Assembly (NCBI GenBank): GCA_016873655.1
Contig: VGWI01000019.1
Span: 1 to 32,498, forward strand
Length of the DNA stretch: 32,498 bases
Reading direction: 5' to 3'
DNA from: Lentisphaerota bacterium
GTDB taxonomy: Bacteria; Verrucomicrobiota; Kiritimatiellia; UBA8416; VGWI01
The notes below the pieces were generated by a model. That model did no database searches and was not told the origin of the DNA. It saw only the letters and a program-made list of their open reading frames with translations. A program made the position numbers and the translations under genes. Shown one piece after another: positions 9,361 to 16,881 of this stretch; the stretch's first letter is position 1, and each line of letters begins with the position of its first letter.

Positions 9361-9690
9361 TCACTTGGTGAACATCTCCTGAAGTGTATCCAGGACCTGG
9401 TTCTGGATTCCTGCGGAGATGGTTCCGAGCCTGCGGATCAAGCGTGTCTTGTCCACCGTACGAATCTGGTCAAGGACGACCTGTCCGCGTTTGCCCTGGA
9501 ACATGCAAGCGATGCGTGAAGGATAGGGCCGCCCCCTGGTGGTCATGGGCGCGACAATGACGGTCCTGATATGATTGTTCATCTCGTCGGGCGAGATGAT
9601 GAGGCAGGGGCGGGTCTTTCTGATCTCGCTTCCTCGCGTGGGATCAAGCGAGATGAGAAACACGTCAAAACGGCTGGTCACCATTCCCAT
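9361..9690 (-). CDS. mazF: MazF/PemK-family endoribonuclease toxin
   Basis: RFDVFLISLDPTRGSEIRKTRPCLIISPDEMN, VIVAPMTT, GQVVLDQIRTVDKTRL, the standard MazF motifs. Confidence 0.92.
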   Translation of the reverse strand: MGMVTSRFDVFLISLDPTRGSEIRKTRPCLIISPDEMNNHIRTVIVAPMTTRGRPYPSRIACMFQGKRGQVVLDQIRTVDKTRLIRRLGTISAGIQNQVLDTLQEMFTK

Positions 9691-9932
9691 TCCTCCTCAT
9701 CCCACGTCGATCCTGCCTCCGCGACGCGATCGAGGAGTTCATCATCCCCGCATTCCCTCATACGAGCGAATGCGCTTGCCCAGCCTTCACGGGGAAGGGA
9801 GGCTGAGCGAATCACCAATTCGTGGTGTTTCACCTCCATCTCTACTTCGTCCTCAAAACCGCACTGCTCAATCACCGGCTTCGGAAGGCGAATACCCCGG
9901 CTGTTTCCTATTCTGACAAGGGTTGCTTTCAT
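9678..9932 (-). CDS. mazE: MazE-family (AbrB/SpoVT fold) antitoxin
   Basis: MKATLVRIGNSRGIRLPKPVIEQCGFEDEVEMEV; overlaps the mazF start by 13 nt; acidic C-terminus. Confidence 0.88.
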   Translation of the reverse strand: MKATLVRIGNSRGIRLPKPVIEQCGFEDEVEMEVKHHELVIRSASLPREGWASAFARMRECGDDELLDRVAEAGSTWDEEEWEW

Positions 9933-9975
9933 GATTACAATGTAATTACTCGGAAGCTCCGTGTCAATCTGTGTG

Positions 9976-10006
9976 CTGATGCCCCAACGCCCACATCAAC
10001 CACGGC
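9976..10006. repeat. Direct repeat copy B (CTGATGCCCCAACGcCCACATCAACCACGGC)
   Basis: Second copy of the 31-32 bp repeat, upstream of mazE. Confidence 0.85.
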
Positions 10007-10040
10007 GCGGCTTCCGCGCCGAAGCGTTTGAGGCAGTTGT
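9981..10040 (-). other. attC-like recombination-site remnant (candidate)
   Basis: On the + strand: GCCCCAAC-GCC-caca-TCAA ... CGGCGCGG-CTT-CCGCGCCG ... TTGA-GGC-A-GTTGT. The outer arms pair (CAAC/GTTG, GCC/GGC, TCAA/TTGA) with one bulged A, around a perfect 8-bp inner hairpin; about 60 bp in total. Confidence 0.45.
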
Positions 10041-10335
10041 GTACGCCCAGCATGGGCGTGAACTCATGGGGTGCAAGTCCCCTGCAGGGGGCCAGTGTAT
10101 GAAACTGTGAGCCGAAGGCAACTGCGACGCCGCGACATGCCGACCGAAACGTTCAAGCTCAAGACGCATCGCCGTAACGCCATCGAGGGGAGTGAAAAGC
10201 CAAGTCTCCCCTGGGGACCGGCATCGGAAAAGGCAGATGAGAAATATGGAACGATACCTGACCGTGCTTCTGGCCCTTGGCGGCGGTTTCCCGGACCGTG
10301 GAGTCTGCTGGCGGATGTGAATCAGGAGAAGCCCG
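10041..10335 (+). mobile_element. Group II intron 5'-end remnant (probable class IIC), no reverse transcriptase ORF
   Basis: GTACGCCCAGCATGGGCGTGAACTCATGGGGTGCAAGTCCCCT...GTGAGCCGAAGGCAACTGCG matches the recognisable 5' domain I of bacterial group II introns (GTGCGCCCAGCATGGG...GGTGCAAGTCCC...GCCGAAGGCAACTGC). Preceded by TTGT. The 3' boundary is a guess. Confidence 0.6.
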
Positions 10336-10340
10336 CCTTC

Positions 10341-10366
10341 GCCCTTCGACAAGCTCAGGGCTACGG
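10341..10366. repeat. Half-copy of a dispersed palindrome (GCCCTTCGACAAGCTCAGGGCTACGG)
   Basis: TTCGAC-nn-GCTCAGGG core also found, with its inverted half, at 22369-22433. Confidence 0.45.
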
Positions 10367-10395
10367 CGCGGCATTCTTCGCATCACGGCGAAAAA

Positions 10396-10784
10396 TGGTG
10401 GAGGCGGGGGGAATCGAACCCCCGTCCGAAATGGAGTCACATCAGCATCTACGTGCGTGTCCTGCCCTTATTGTCTCGCCCGTTCAACTGCCGGAAGGCG
10501 GGCTATTGAACCGGCCAGCGTCCACGCCCGCCTTCGCACAAGGCTAATGCGGGTTTTTATAGTTTCATCCGCGAACCCGGTCGCCCAGCGCACGGACTAG
10601 CCTGCTGTCGTCGTTTCGATCCGCCCATCAGGCGTCGGCGGCGAAACGTCACGGCTTAATTAGGCCGCGAGAGCCAGCTCTTCGTTGGCTTTTGTGTGTT
10701 TTGCCCGGATGATTAACGAGGCCTACCGGACGTCCTCGGCACGCAACTGAAGCTTCAACCACCCCGTCGAAACCAGTCGCCCCC
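10396..10784 (-). ncRNA. ssrA: tmRNA
   Basis: 5' GGGGGCGACTGGTTTCGACGGGGTGG and 3' CGGGGGTTCGATTCCCCCCGCCTCCACCA; 5' GGGGGCG pairs with 3' CGCCTCC. In-frame tag GCA AAA CAC ACA AAA GCC AAC GAA GAG CTG GCT CTC GCG GCC TAA = AKHTKANEELALAA*. Confidence 0.95.
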
Positions 10785-10914
10785 GGATGTGAAAGATCTG
10801 CGTATAGAATCGCGCATTCGGGGGGAGGAGTCAATTCTGGTTGTAGGCCCGGCCGGCTTGCTGTATCCAATGCGTGCGGCGTGCGGGGCTGTCTGCCCGG
10901 CATGGAGGTCGAGC

Positions 10915-11871
10915 ATGAAGACCGGCTACAGGATCGATGGCAATGCGCTTGTTCCCTGCGACGGCGGAGAGGCCAGCGTTCTTGTCTACGGCGAGCTTTC
11001 GGACGACGAGAGGTCCGAACTTCTGCGGACGTACGACATCGACCCGCCGGACCTGGACGGCGTGTTCGACGCGGACGAGGTGCCGCGCGTCGAGTTTACC
11101 CCTGAACGGACTTTCATAATCTGGAAGCGCCCGGACAACGCCACCCGGGACAAGACGGTGCAGTTCGAGGTCTCCTCTTTCGGGCTGATCTACACCGAGT
11201 CGCGGGTTGTCGTCATCGTCTCGCGCGGCACGCTCCCGTTCAGCGGCAAGGAGTTCAGGAAAGTCGGTTCGAACGTGGATTTTCTTCTCCGGGTCATGCT
11301 GTCCTGCGTCCATCACTACCAGGGCCATCTCAAGGCCATAAAGCTGATATCCCAGGAGTTGCAGGCCAAGCTTGTCACGTCCATGGAGAACCTGTACCTG
11401 CTCCAGATGTTCTCGCTTGGCGAGAGCCTGATCTACTACCACAACGCGATCGAAGCGAACCATGCGGTTCTCGGCAAGTTGCGTGGCGCGGCTGAGCGCC
11501 TGAAGTTCTCTCCGGAACAGATCGAGATGCTGGATGACGTGATGATTGAGAACCAGCAGGCCGGCAAGCAGGCGAGCATATACTCGACGGTCCTTTCAGG
11601 CCTCATGGACGCACGGGGCAGCATCATCAACAACAACATGAACGTCCTGCTGAGAAACCTCACCATCATCAACGTCGTGTTTCTGCCGCTGAATCTCATC
11701 GCCAGCATCGGGGGGATGTCCGAATACAGCATGATGACGCGCGGGGCCGACTGGCGGATTGCCTACCTTCTGTTTTCGTTCGCGATGGTGGTCATGGGGT
11801 GGGGGACATGGTGGTGGCTCAAGCGCACCATGCTTCACGAATACGGCGCCGGAATGAAGAAGGGCCGCTGA
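10915..11871 (+). CDS. corA: CorA-family divalent cation transporter
   Basis: C-terminal two-TM hairpin with LNLIASIGGMSEYSMMTRG at the position of the CorA GMN motif; TIINVVFLPLNLIAS. Confidence 0.82.
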   Translation: MKTGYRIDGNALVPCDGGEASVLVYGELSDDERSELLRTYDIDPPDLDGVFDADEVPRVEFTPERTFIIWKRPDNATRDKTVQFEVSSFGLIYTESRVVVIVSRGTLPFSGKEFRKVGSNVDFLLRVMLSCVHHYQGHLKAIKLISQELQAKLVTSMENLYLLQMFSLGESLIYYHNAIEANHAVLGKLRGAAERLKFSPEQIEMLDDVMIENQQAGKQASIYSTVLSGLMDARGSIINNNMNVLLRNLTIINVVFLPLNLIASIGGMSEYSMMTRGADWRIAYLLFSFAMVVMGWGTWWWLKRTMLHEYGAGMKKGR

Positions 11872-11936
11872 CAAACTCGCGCCGCAGGCTGAAGAAGAGA
11901 ATGGCCGGCGGGACTATGACGGGAAGCGTGCCGTTG

Positions 11937-12908
11937 TCAGTTGAAGATGCCTGCGCGGAAGCGGGGAGATGTCCTGATTTCGGCGCTGAGGAGCGCGTCG
12001 AGGGCCTTCTGGACGGAACCAGGCTTGCCGTCACCGACAGGCCGTCCGTCGAACTCCACAGCCGCTGACACGTTCCATGTTGTGCCGACGACGAGCATTT
12101 CGCGCGCGGTCTGGATGGCCGAGCGCGGAACTGGGGCGAAGCGCGCCGAGGCGAGCAGTCCGCGGGGCACGAGTTCCTGGGCCAGGGCCATCACGCGCAG
12201 CATCGTTGTCCCGGCCAGTACGCCTTCTATGTCCGGGAACACGAGGTCGTTGCAGGCTGTGACGAGGCCGACGTTCTCCGTAGCGCCTTCGGCCATGCGG
12301 CTCTCGGCGTCGAATGCCAGGGCGAAGTCCACGCCCGCATCCTCGGCTTCCATTTTCATGAGCACGTTCGGCAGGTAGTTGCAGCTCTTGACGCGTGCCA
12401 GGAATGGCGGTTTCTGGGGGATTGCGCTCGTAATCCCGCGCGCGCCGCCGGGGTGCGCCTCCATGAACGGCGTACGGGCCCGGGTGATCATCACGAAGAG
12501 CTGTGCGCCTACCGAATCGCGCGGGTTCACCCCGAGACTTCCCGGACCGCGCGAGACGTAGACGTTCACCGACGCATCGCGCTGTCCTGCCGCGCGGGCC
12601 GTCTCGAGGATGATGGACGACATCTCCTGTTTCGAGACGGGGCAGGCGATCCTCATGCTGGCGGCCGAGTGATAGAGGCGGTCGATGTGCGCGTGCAGGT
12701 TGTAGATGGCCCCGTCCACGCACTTCATCGCCTCGAATATCCCGTCGCCGCGGTGGACCATGTGGTCGTCAATCGGCACGAGCATCAGTTCCGGATCGGT
12801 CACGATGCCGCCGTACATGCTCGAATACATCGCAAAGTAGTTCTTGTGGTGAGGGCGGCGCAGAGCCTGCAACAGCGTATCGGAATCCTTAATCCCGTAG
12901 ACTTTCAT
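11937..12908 (-). CDS. Class IV aminotransferase (branched-chain / D-amino acid / ADC lyase family)
   Basis: VPIDDHMVHRGDGIFEAMKCVDGAIYNLHAHIDRLYHSA, KSCNYLPNVLMKMEA, EGATENVGLV. Confidence 0.88.
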   Translation of the reverse strand: MKVYGIKDSDTLLQALRRPHHKNYFAMYSSMYGGIVTDPELMLVPIDDHMVHRGDGIFEAMKCVDGAIYNLHAHIDRLYHSAASMRIACPVSKQEMSSIILETARAAGQRDASVNVYVSRGPGSLGVNPRDSVGAQLFVMITRARTPFMEAHPGGARGITSAIPQKPPFLARVKSCNYLPNVLMKMEAEDAGVDFALAFDAESRMAEGATENVGLVTACNDLVFPDIEGVLAGTTMLRVMALAQELVPRGLLASARFAPVPRSAIQTAREMLVVGTTWNVSAAVEFDGRPVGDGKPGSVQKALDALLSAEIRTSPRFRAGIFN

Positions 12909-13831
12909 CCTGTCTCCATTTTTCGATCATTTCTTCCGGACCGTCTAGGCCCGGCATCAAGAAAGGCATCCTGTTCGGGCGAATGGTACGAGCTGCGCAC
13001 GAGCGGTCCTGTAACTGCCACCGCGAATCCCATCGAAAGCGCGGCCCGGCGGTATTCCTCAAACACATCGGGCCGGACATACTCAACCACGGGCGTATGG
13101 CAGGCGGAGGGGCGCAGGTACTGGCCGGCAAAGAAAATGTCGCACCCGGCGTGTCGGGCATCACGCATGACCGCGACGACCTCTTCGGGGGTCTCGCCCA
13201 GTCCGAGCATGAGGGCCGTCTTTGTCACTGATCCGGCACCGTGCGCGCCGGCAATGACATCGAGCGACCGGCGGTAGGACGCGCCCGGCCGAACCTTTGC
13301 GTAGAGGGAAGGGACCGTTTCCAGGTTGTGTCCGAGGATTGCCGGCCCGGCGTCGAGAACCGTGCGCAGGGCGGAATCCGATCCGGCGAAGTCAGGTACA
13401 AGGGCCTCAACGCGTGTTGCCGGGGAGGCTTCGCGGACGAGTCGAATCGTTTCGGCCCACAGCGCGGCGCCGCCGTCGGCGAGGTCGTCGCGGGTGACGG
13501 ATGTGATGACAACATCGCGCAGAGCCATGCGGCGCACGGCCGCCGCGACGCGGCGCGGTTCGTCCTGGTCCGGCGGCATCGGCGGTTTCGCAGTGACCCC
13601 GCAGAAGGCGCAGCCGCGGGTACACAGGTCGCCGAGAATCATTATCGTGGCCCGGCCGTGTTCCCAGCATGTGCCGCGGTTCGGGCAAAGCGCCTCTTCG
13701 CAAACCGTGTGCAGGCCGCTTTCGCGCAGAAGCCGGGCGGTGGACGTGTAGCCCTTGCCGCAACCGGCGCGAACCCGCAGCCAGTCCGGTTTGGGCGGGT
13801 TCTCCGCGCTTTTCCGTGTCGCCGCATTCAT
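12905..13831 (-). CDS. lipA: Lipoyl synthase (radical SAM)
   Basis: CEEALCPNRGTCWEHGRATIMILGDLCTRGCAFCGVTAKPP: both LipA cysteine motifs. Start MNAATRKSAENPPKPDWLR at 13831. Confidence 0.95.
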   Translation of the reverse strand: MNAATRKSAENPPKPDWLRVRAGCGKGYTSTARLLRESGLHTVCEEALCPNRGTCWEHGRATIMILGDLCTRGCAFCGVTAKPPMPPDQDEPRRVAAAVRRMALRDVVITSVTRDDLADGGAALWAETIRLVREASPATRVEALVPDFAGSDSALRTVLDAGPAILGHNLETVPSLYAKVRPGASYRRSLDVIAGAHGAGSVTKTALMLGLGETPEEVVAVMRDARHAGCDIFFAGQYLRPSACHTPVVEYVRPDVFEEYRRAALSMGFAVAVTGPLVRSSYHSPEQDAFLDAGPRRSGRNDRKMETG

Positions 13832-14544
13832 CAAGAGCCGCCCTTCTTCTCCGCACCGGCGAAAACGCCATCGTATCCGAAGGCCCAGGCGAATGCATCG
13901 GCAATTCGTTTCTTCACCTCGGTCATCTCCATGTCTCTCTCCAGCAGAGACAGTGACGTGACACCGCGGTCGCGGATTCCGCAGGGAACAATCCCTGAAT
14001 ACCGAGTCATGTCCGGGCGCACGTTCAGCGCGAAACCGTGCGTTGTGACCTGGCGCGAAACCCGTATGCCCACAGCCGCTATCTTCTCCGTACCGACCCA
14101 CACGCCGCGGTGGTCCGGGTCCGTGCGCGGCTCGATTCCCAGTTCACGAAGGAAGCTGGACACGGCAAGTTCGATCATTCCGACGTAGTCGGCAACGCCG
14201 ATTGCCAGCCGCCTGAGGTTCAGGATCGGATAGGCCACAAGCTGGCCCGGACCGTGGTATGTGGTCTGTCCTCCGCGGCCCGTGCGCACGATGTCAATCC
14301 CCTGCCGCTCCAGTTCGTGTTTCGGCAACAGGAAGTCGGTATCCGCGGCGTTGCGCCCGAGAGTGTAAACGTGGGTATGCTCAAGGAGGATCAGCGTGTC
14401 GCCGCGCGTCTCCTCCGCGCGTTCCGCGGCCATGCGATCCTGCAGTTCCATTGCCGGGGCGTAGCGCATTACGCCGAGATCCAGCACGGCGAGCCGGTCG
14501 GCGGGTCTATGCGGTAGCGGATCGGGTTGCCGGTTCCCGGTCAT
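13831..14544 (-). CDS. lipB: Lipoyl(octanoyl) transferase
   Basis: ILLEHTHVYTLGRNA, IDIVRTGRGGQTTYHGPGQLVAYPIL, KIAAVGIRVSRQVTTHGFALNV; abuts lipA. Confidence 0.95.
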   Translation of the reverse strand: MTGNRQPDPLPHRPADRLAVLDLGVMRYAPAMELQDRMAAERAEETRGDTLILLEHTHVYTLGRNAADTDFLLPKHELERQGIDIVRTGRGGQTTYHGPGQLVAYPILNLRRLAIGVADYVGMIELAVSSFLRELGIEPRTDPDHRGVWVGTEKIAAVGIRVSRQVTTHGFALNVRPDMTRYSGIVPCGIRDRGVTSLSLLERDMEMTEVKKRIADAFAWAFGYDGVFAGAEKKGGS

Positions 14545-14771
14545 GCAGACTCCAGGTCCAGGAGTTCAGGGAAGACACGATGCCGTCTTCGCTCCATGGC
14601 GAATTCCGGCAGGCGCGCGGTGACTGTTCGCATATCGTGCATGGAGGGGCATGTTACTCCCGTATCCTCCGCCGGGCAACAGGATGGAGAGGGGCCTCCG
14701 GATGAATGGCGAAGGATGTGGCAAGCGCGAATGCTGCGCGTTAGTATGTGCCAGGTTTCAGATGCGGAGGG

Positions 14772-15620
14772 ATGATGGGCGCGCCGAGTGTAGTGGTAAC
14801 AACATATGACTCGCCTCGCACGCTGCGGCTCGTTCTTCTGGCGCTCGCACGCCAGACGCTGAAGCCGGCGGTTGTCGCCGTGGCTGACGACGGGTCCGGG
14901 CCCGACACCGCCGCCATGCTGCGCCAGGCGGCGTTGGCAATGCCTTTCCCCATAGTGCATGTCTGGCAGCCGGATGACGGGTTCAGGCTTGCGCGCAGCC
15001 GGAACAACGCCTGGCGGGAGCTGCCCGAAGGCCGCGTCGCAATGCTTGACCAGGACATTATTCCCCATGCCGGATGGCTTGAGGCCCATGCCGCGCCTGG
15101 GAAGGGACGCGTCGGGCTCGGCGCCGCCATGGATCTTCCTGAATCCGCCGTCGTGGAAATCACTGAAGACGCTGTTACGTTCGGCCGGTTTGAGTCCATT
15201 CTTGCCCCCGGAGAGATGGGCCGTCTGCGCAAACTGCGGAGGAAGTGCGTTCTTCAAGCCTTCCTGAGGGCCGTCGGGCTGGCACACAGAGCCAAGCCCA
15301 AACTGCGCGGCTGCAACTTCTCGGCTGACCTTTCCGATCTTCGGGCCGTGAACGGGTGTGACGAGGAGTTCGTCGGGTGGGGGCAGGAGGACGACGATCT
15401 CGGTATGCGGCTCTACATGGCCGGCGCCAGGCCGGCCATACTTGTTGACAGCGCGCTTGCTTCCCACCTGTGGCATCCATCAAGGGCGACCGGACGATGG
15501 AAGGACGGGCCGAACGTACGGCGTTTCCAGCGGCGCGACATCGCCGCCCGCTGCGAAAGGGGCATGGATGGCGCGCGTCCGGACGTGAAGGTCTTCAGGT
15601 ACCCTTCCGGTCAGCCGTAA
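14772..15620 (+). CDS. Family 2 glycosyltransferase
   Basis: PSVVVTTYDSPRTLRLVLLALARQTLKPAVVAVADDGSG, VAMLDQDIIPHAGWL, GWGQEDDDLGMRLYMAG. Confidence 0.88.
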   Translation: MMGAPSVVVTTYDSPRTLRLVLLALARQTLKPAVVAVADDGSGPDTAAMLRQAALAMPFPIVHVWQPDDGFRLARSRNNAWRELPEGRVAMLDQDIIPHAGWLEAHAAPGKGRVGLGAAMDLPESAVVEITEDAVTFGRFESILAPGEMGRLRKLRRKCVLQAFLRAVGLAHRAKPKLRGCNFSADLSDLRAVNGCDEEFVGWGQEDDDLGMRLYMAGARPAILVDSALASHLWHPSRATGRWKDGPNVRRFQRRDIAARCERGMDGARPDVKVFRYPSGQP

Positions 15621-16881
15621 TTCCGATCGCCACGGCCGGCAGCCACAACTGAAGGACGTAGGCCAGGTTGTCCGGGAAGTCGCCGAGTCCGTAGACAAGA
15701 AGCAGGACGGCGATGCACCACGTCACGCCAGGCCACAGTCGGTCTCCGAACCCTGTCTGGCGGGAGATATGGCGCAGCAGCAGCGAGGAGACCGTGAACC
15801 ACAGCGCCATGCGCAGCGCAACTCCGACGCATCCGAGCTCAAAGAACGCCTTTATCCAGTACTGGTGCGCGTGGGGAAACACGAACGAAGCTGGCGGCGG
15901 ATTGGACGCGTAGTAGACATCCTGGAAGAGCTTCTTCCCGTAGCCGTGTCCCAGCACCGGGCGACGGAGCGCCAAATCCATCGTATGCGACCACACCACG
16001 CTTCGCTCGTTCAGCGAGCTGACGTCGCCATCCCCGAAGCGCGGGTTGATCAGCGAGATGTTTGCCACGGCGGCTGAGACGGCAGCCGCGAGGAGCAGGC
16101 ACCACAGGAGTTTCTGGCGGCGGGTCGGAAGTATGACCCCGGCGGCTGCAACGGAGGCGGCGAAAGCGATCTGCGGACCGCGCGAGGCCAGCACCATCAG
16201 GTACAGCAGGTTAAGCGCCGCGCCGGCGGCGCATGCCGTCCGCGCGGCCGGCCTGCGCCCGGGTTCAACCGTCGAGGCCGACAGCACGAGCAGCGCCGCC
16301 GCGGCCATGATGCTGGCGACGTTGGGGTGGTTCATGACATAGGGCCGCGCGAAACGCGCCTCGGCCATCAGTCCCGGGCCGAGCTGGACCGCCAGGCGCG
16401 CCAGGTCGACGGCAAGGTAGGATGTGACGGCCCAGGCGCCGGCGACCATTGCGCCCGCGAGACGGCGCGGGGTGAAGAACACGACCGGGATCGCGATGGC
16501 GGCCAGGGTCTGCGGAAGCACCTTCAGGAGCGCGCGTGCCGATGCCGCCGGCGAGACCGAGGCCGGCAACAGCGCCAGCGGCACGGCGACCAGAATGAGC
16601 CACGCCATGCCGGCGGGCGAGCGCCATGCTTTGAATCGCGAGCGGTCCGCGGTCAGAGCGACGAGAAACAGGCAAACGCAGACGGCGAAGTGCGCGAAAT
16701 GGGAAGGCGCGGTCCAGACCGCCATCGACAGCGCGAACGCGATCCCGGCGCGCGCGGCCGCCGGGGCGGAATCGAGCCTGGACATCAGCCGGCCAACAGC
16801 GTTCTTCACTGCCTGCTCCCGTGTGCCGGCGGGCGCGGCGGCTTGCCGGTTATTCTGCGGATCCACCTGCGCGGTATCCAC
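15595..16881 (-). CDS. O-antigen ligase / polymerase family membrane protein
   Basis: About 10 TM segments with RSVVWSHTMDLALRRPVLGHGYGKKLFQ and FPHAHQYWIKAFFELGCVGVALRM, the WaaL/Wzy loop signature. Confidence 0.82.
   Translation of the reverse strand: MDTAQVDPQNNRQAAAPAGTREQAVKNAVGRLMSRLDSAPAAARAGIAFALSMAVWTAPSHFAHFAVCVCLFLVALTADRSRFKAWRSPAGMAWLILVAVPLALLPASVSPAASARALLKVLPQTLAAIAIPVVFFTPRRLAGAMVAGAWAVTSYLAVDLARLAVQLGPGLMAEARFARPYVMNHPNVASIMAAAALLVLSASTVEPGRRPAARTACAAGAALNLLYLMVLASRGPQIAFAASVAAAGVILPTRRQKLLWCLLLAAAVSAAVANISLINPRFGDGDVSSLNERSVVWSHTMDLALRRPVLGHGYGKKLFQDVYYASNPPPASFVFPHAHQYWIKAFFELGCVGVALRMALWFTVSSLLLRHISRQTGFGDRLWPGVTWCIAVLLLVYGLGDFPDNLAYVLQLWLPAVAIGITADRKGT

Noticed and set aside
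10396-10440. tRNA 3' end (GGTTCGATTCCCCCCGCCTCCACCA on the minus strand)
   Set aside because: Belongs to the tmRNA; the tag ORF and 5' half are present, so it is not a separate tRNA.
10071-10600. + strand ORFs of 158 and 107 aa
   Set aside because: They run through the intron remnant and the 3' end of tmRNA (minus strand); not protein-coding. The EAGGIEPPSE-like string is the tmRNA/tRNA-end artefact.
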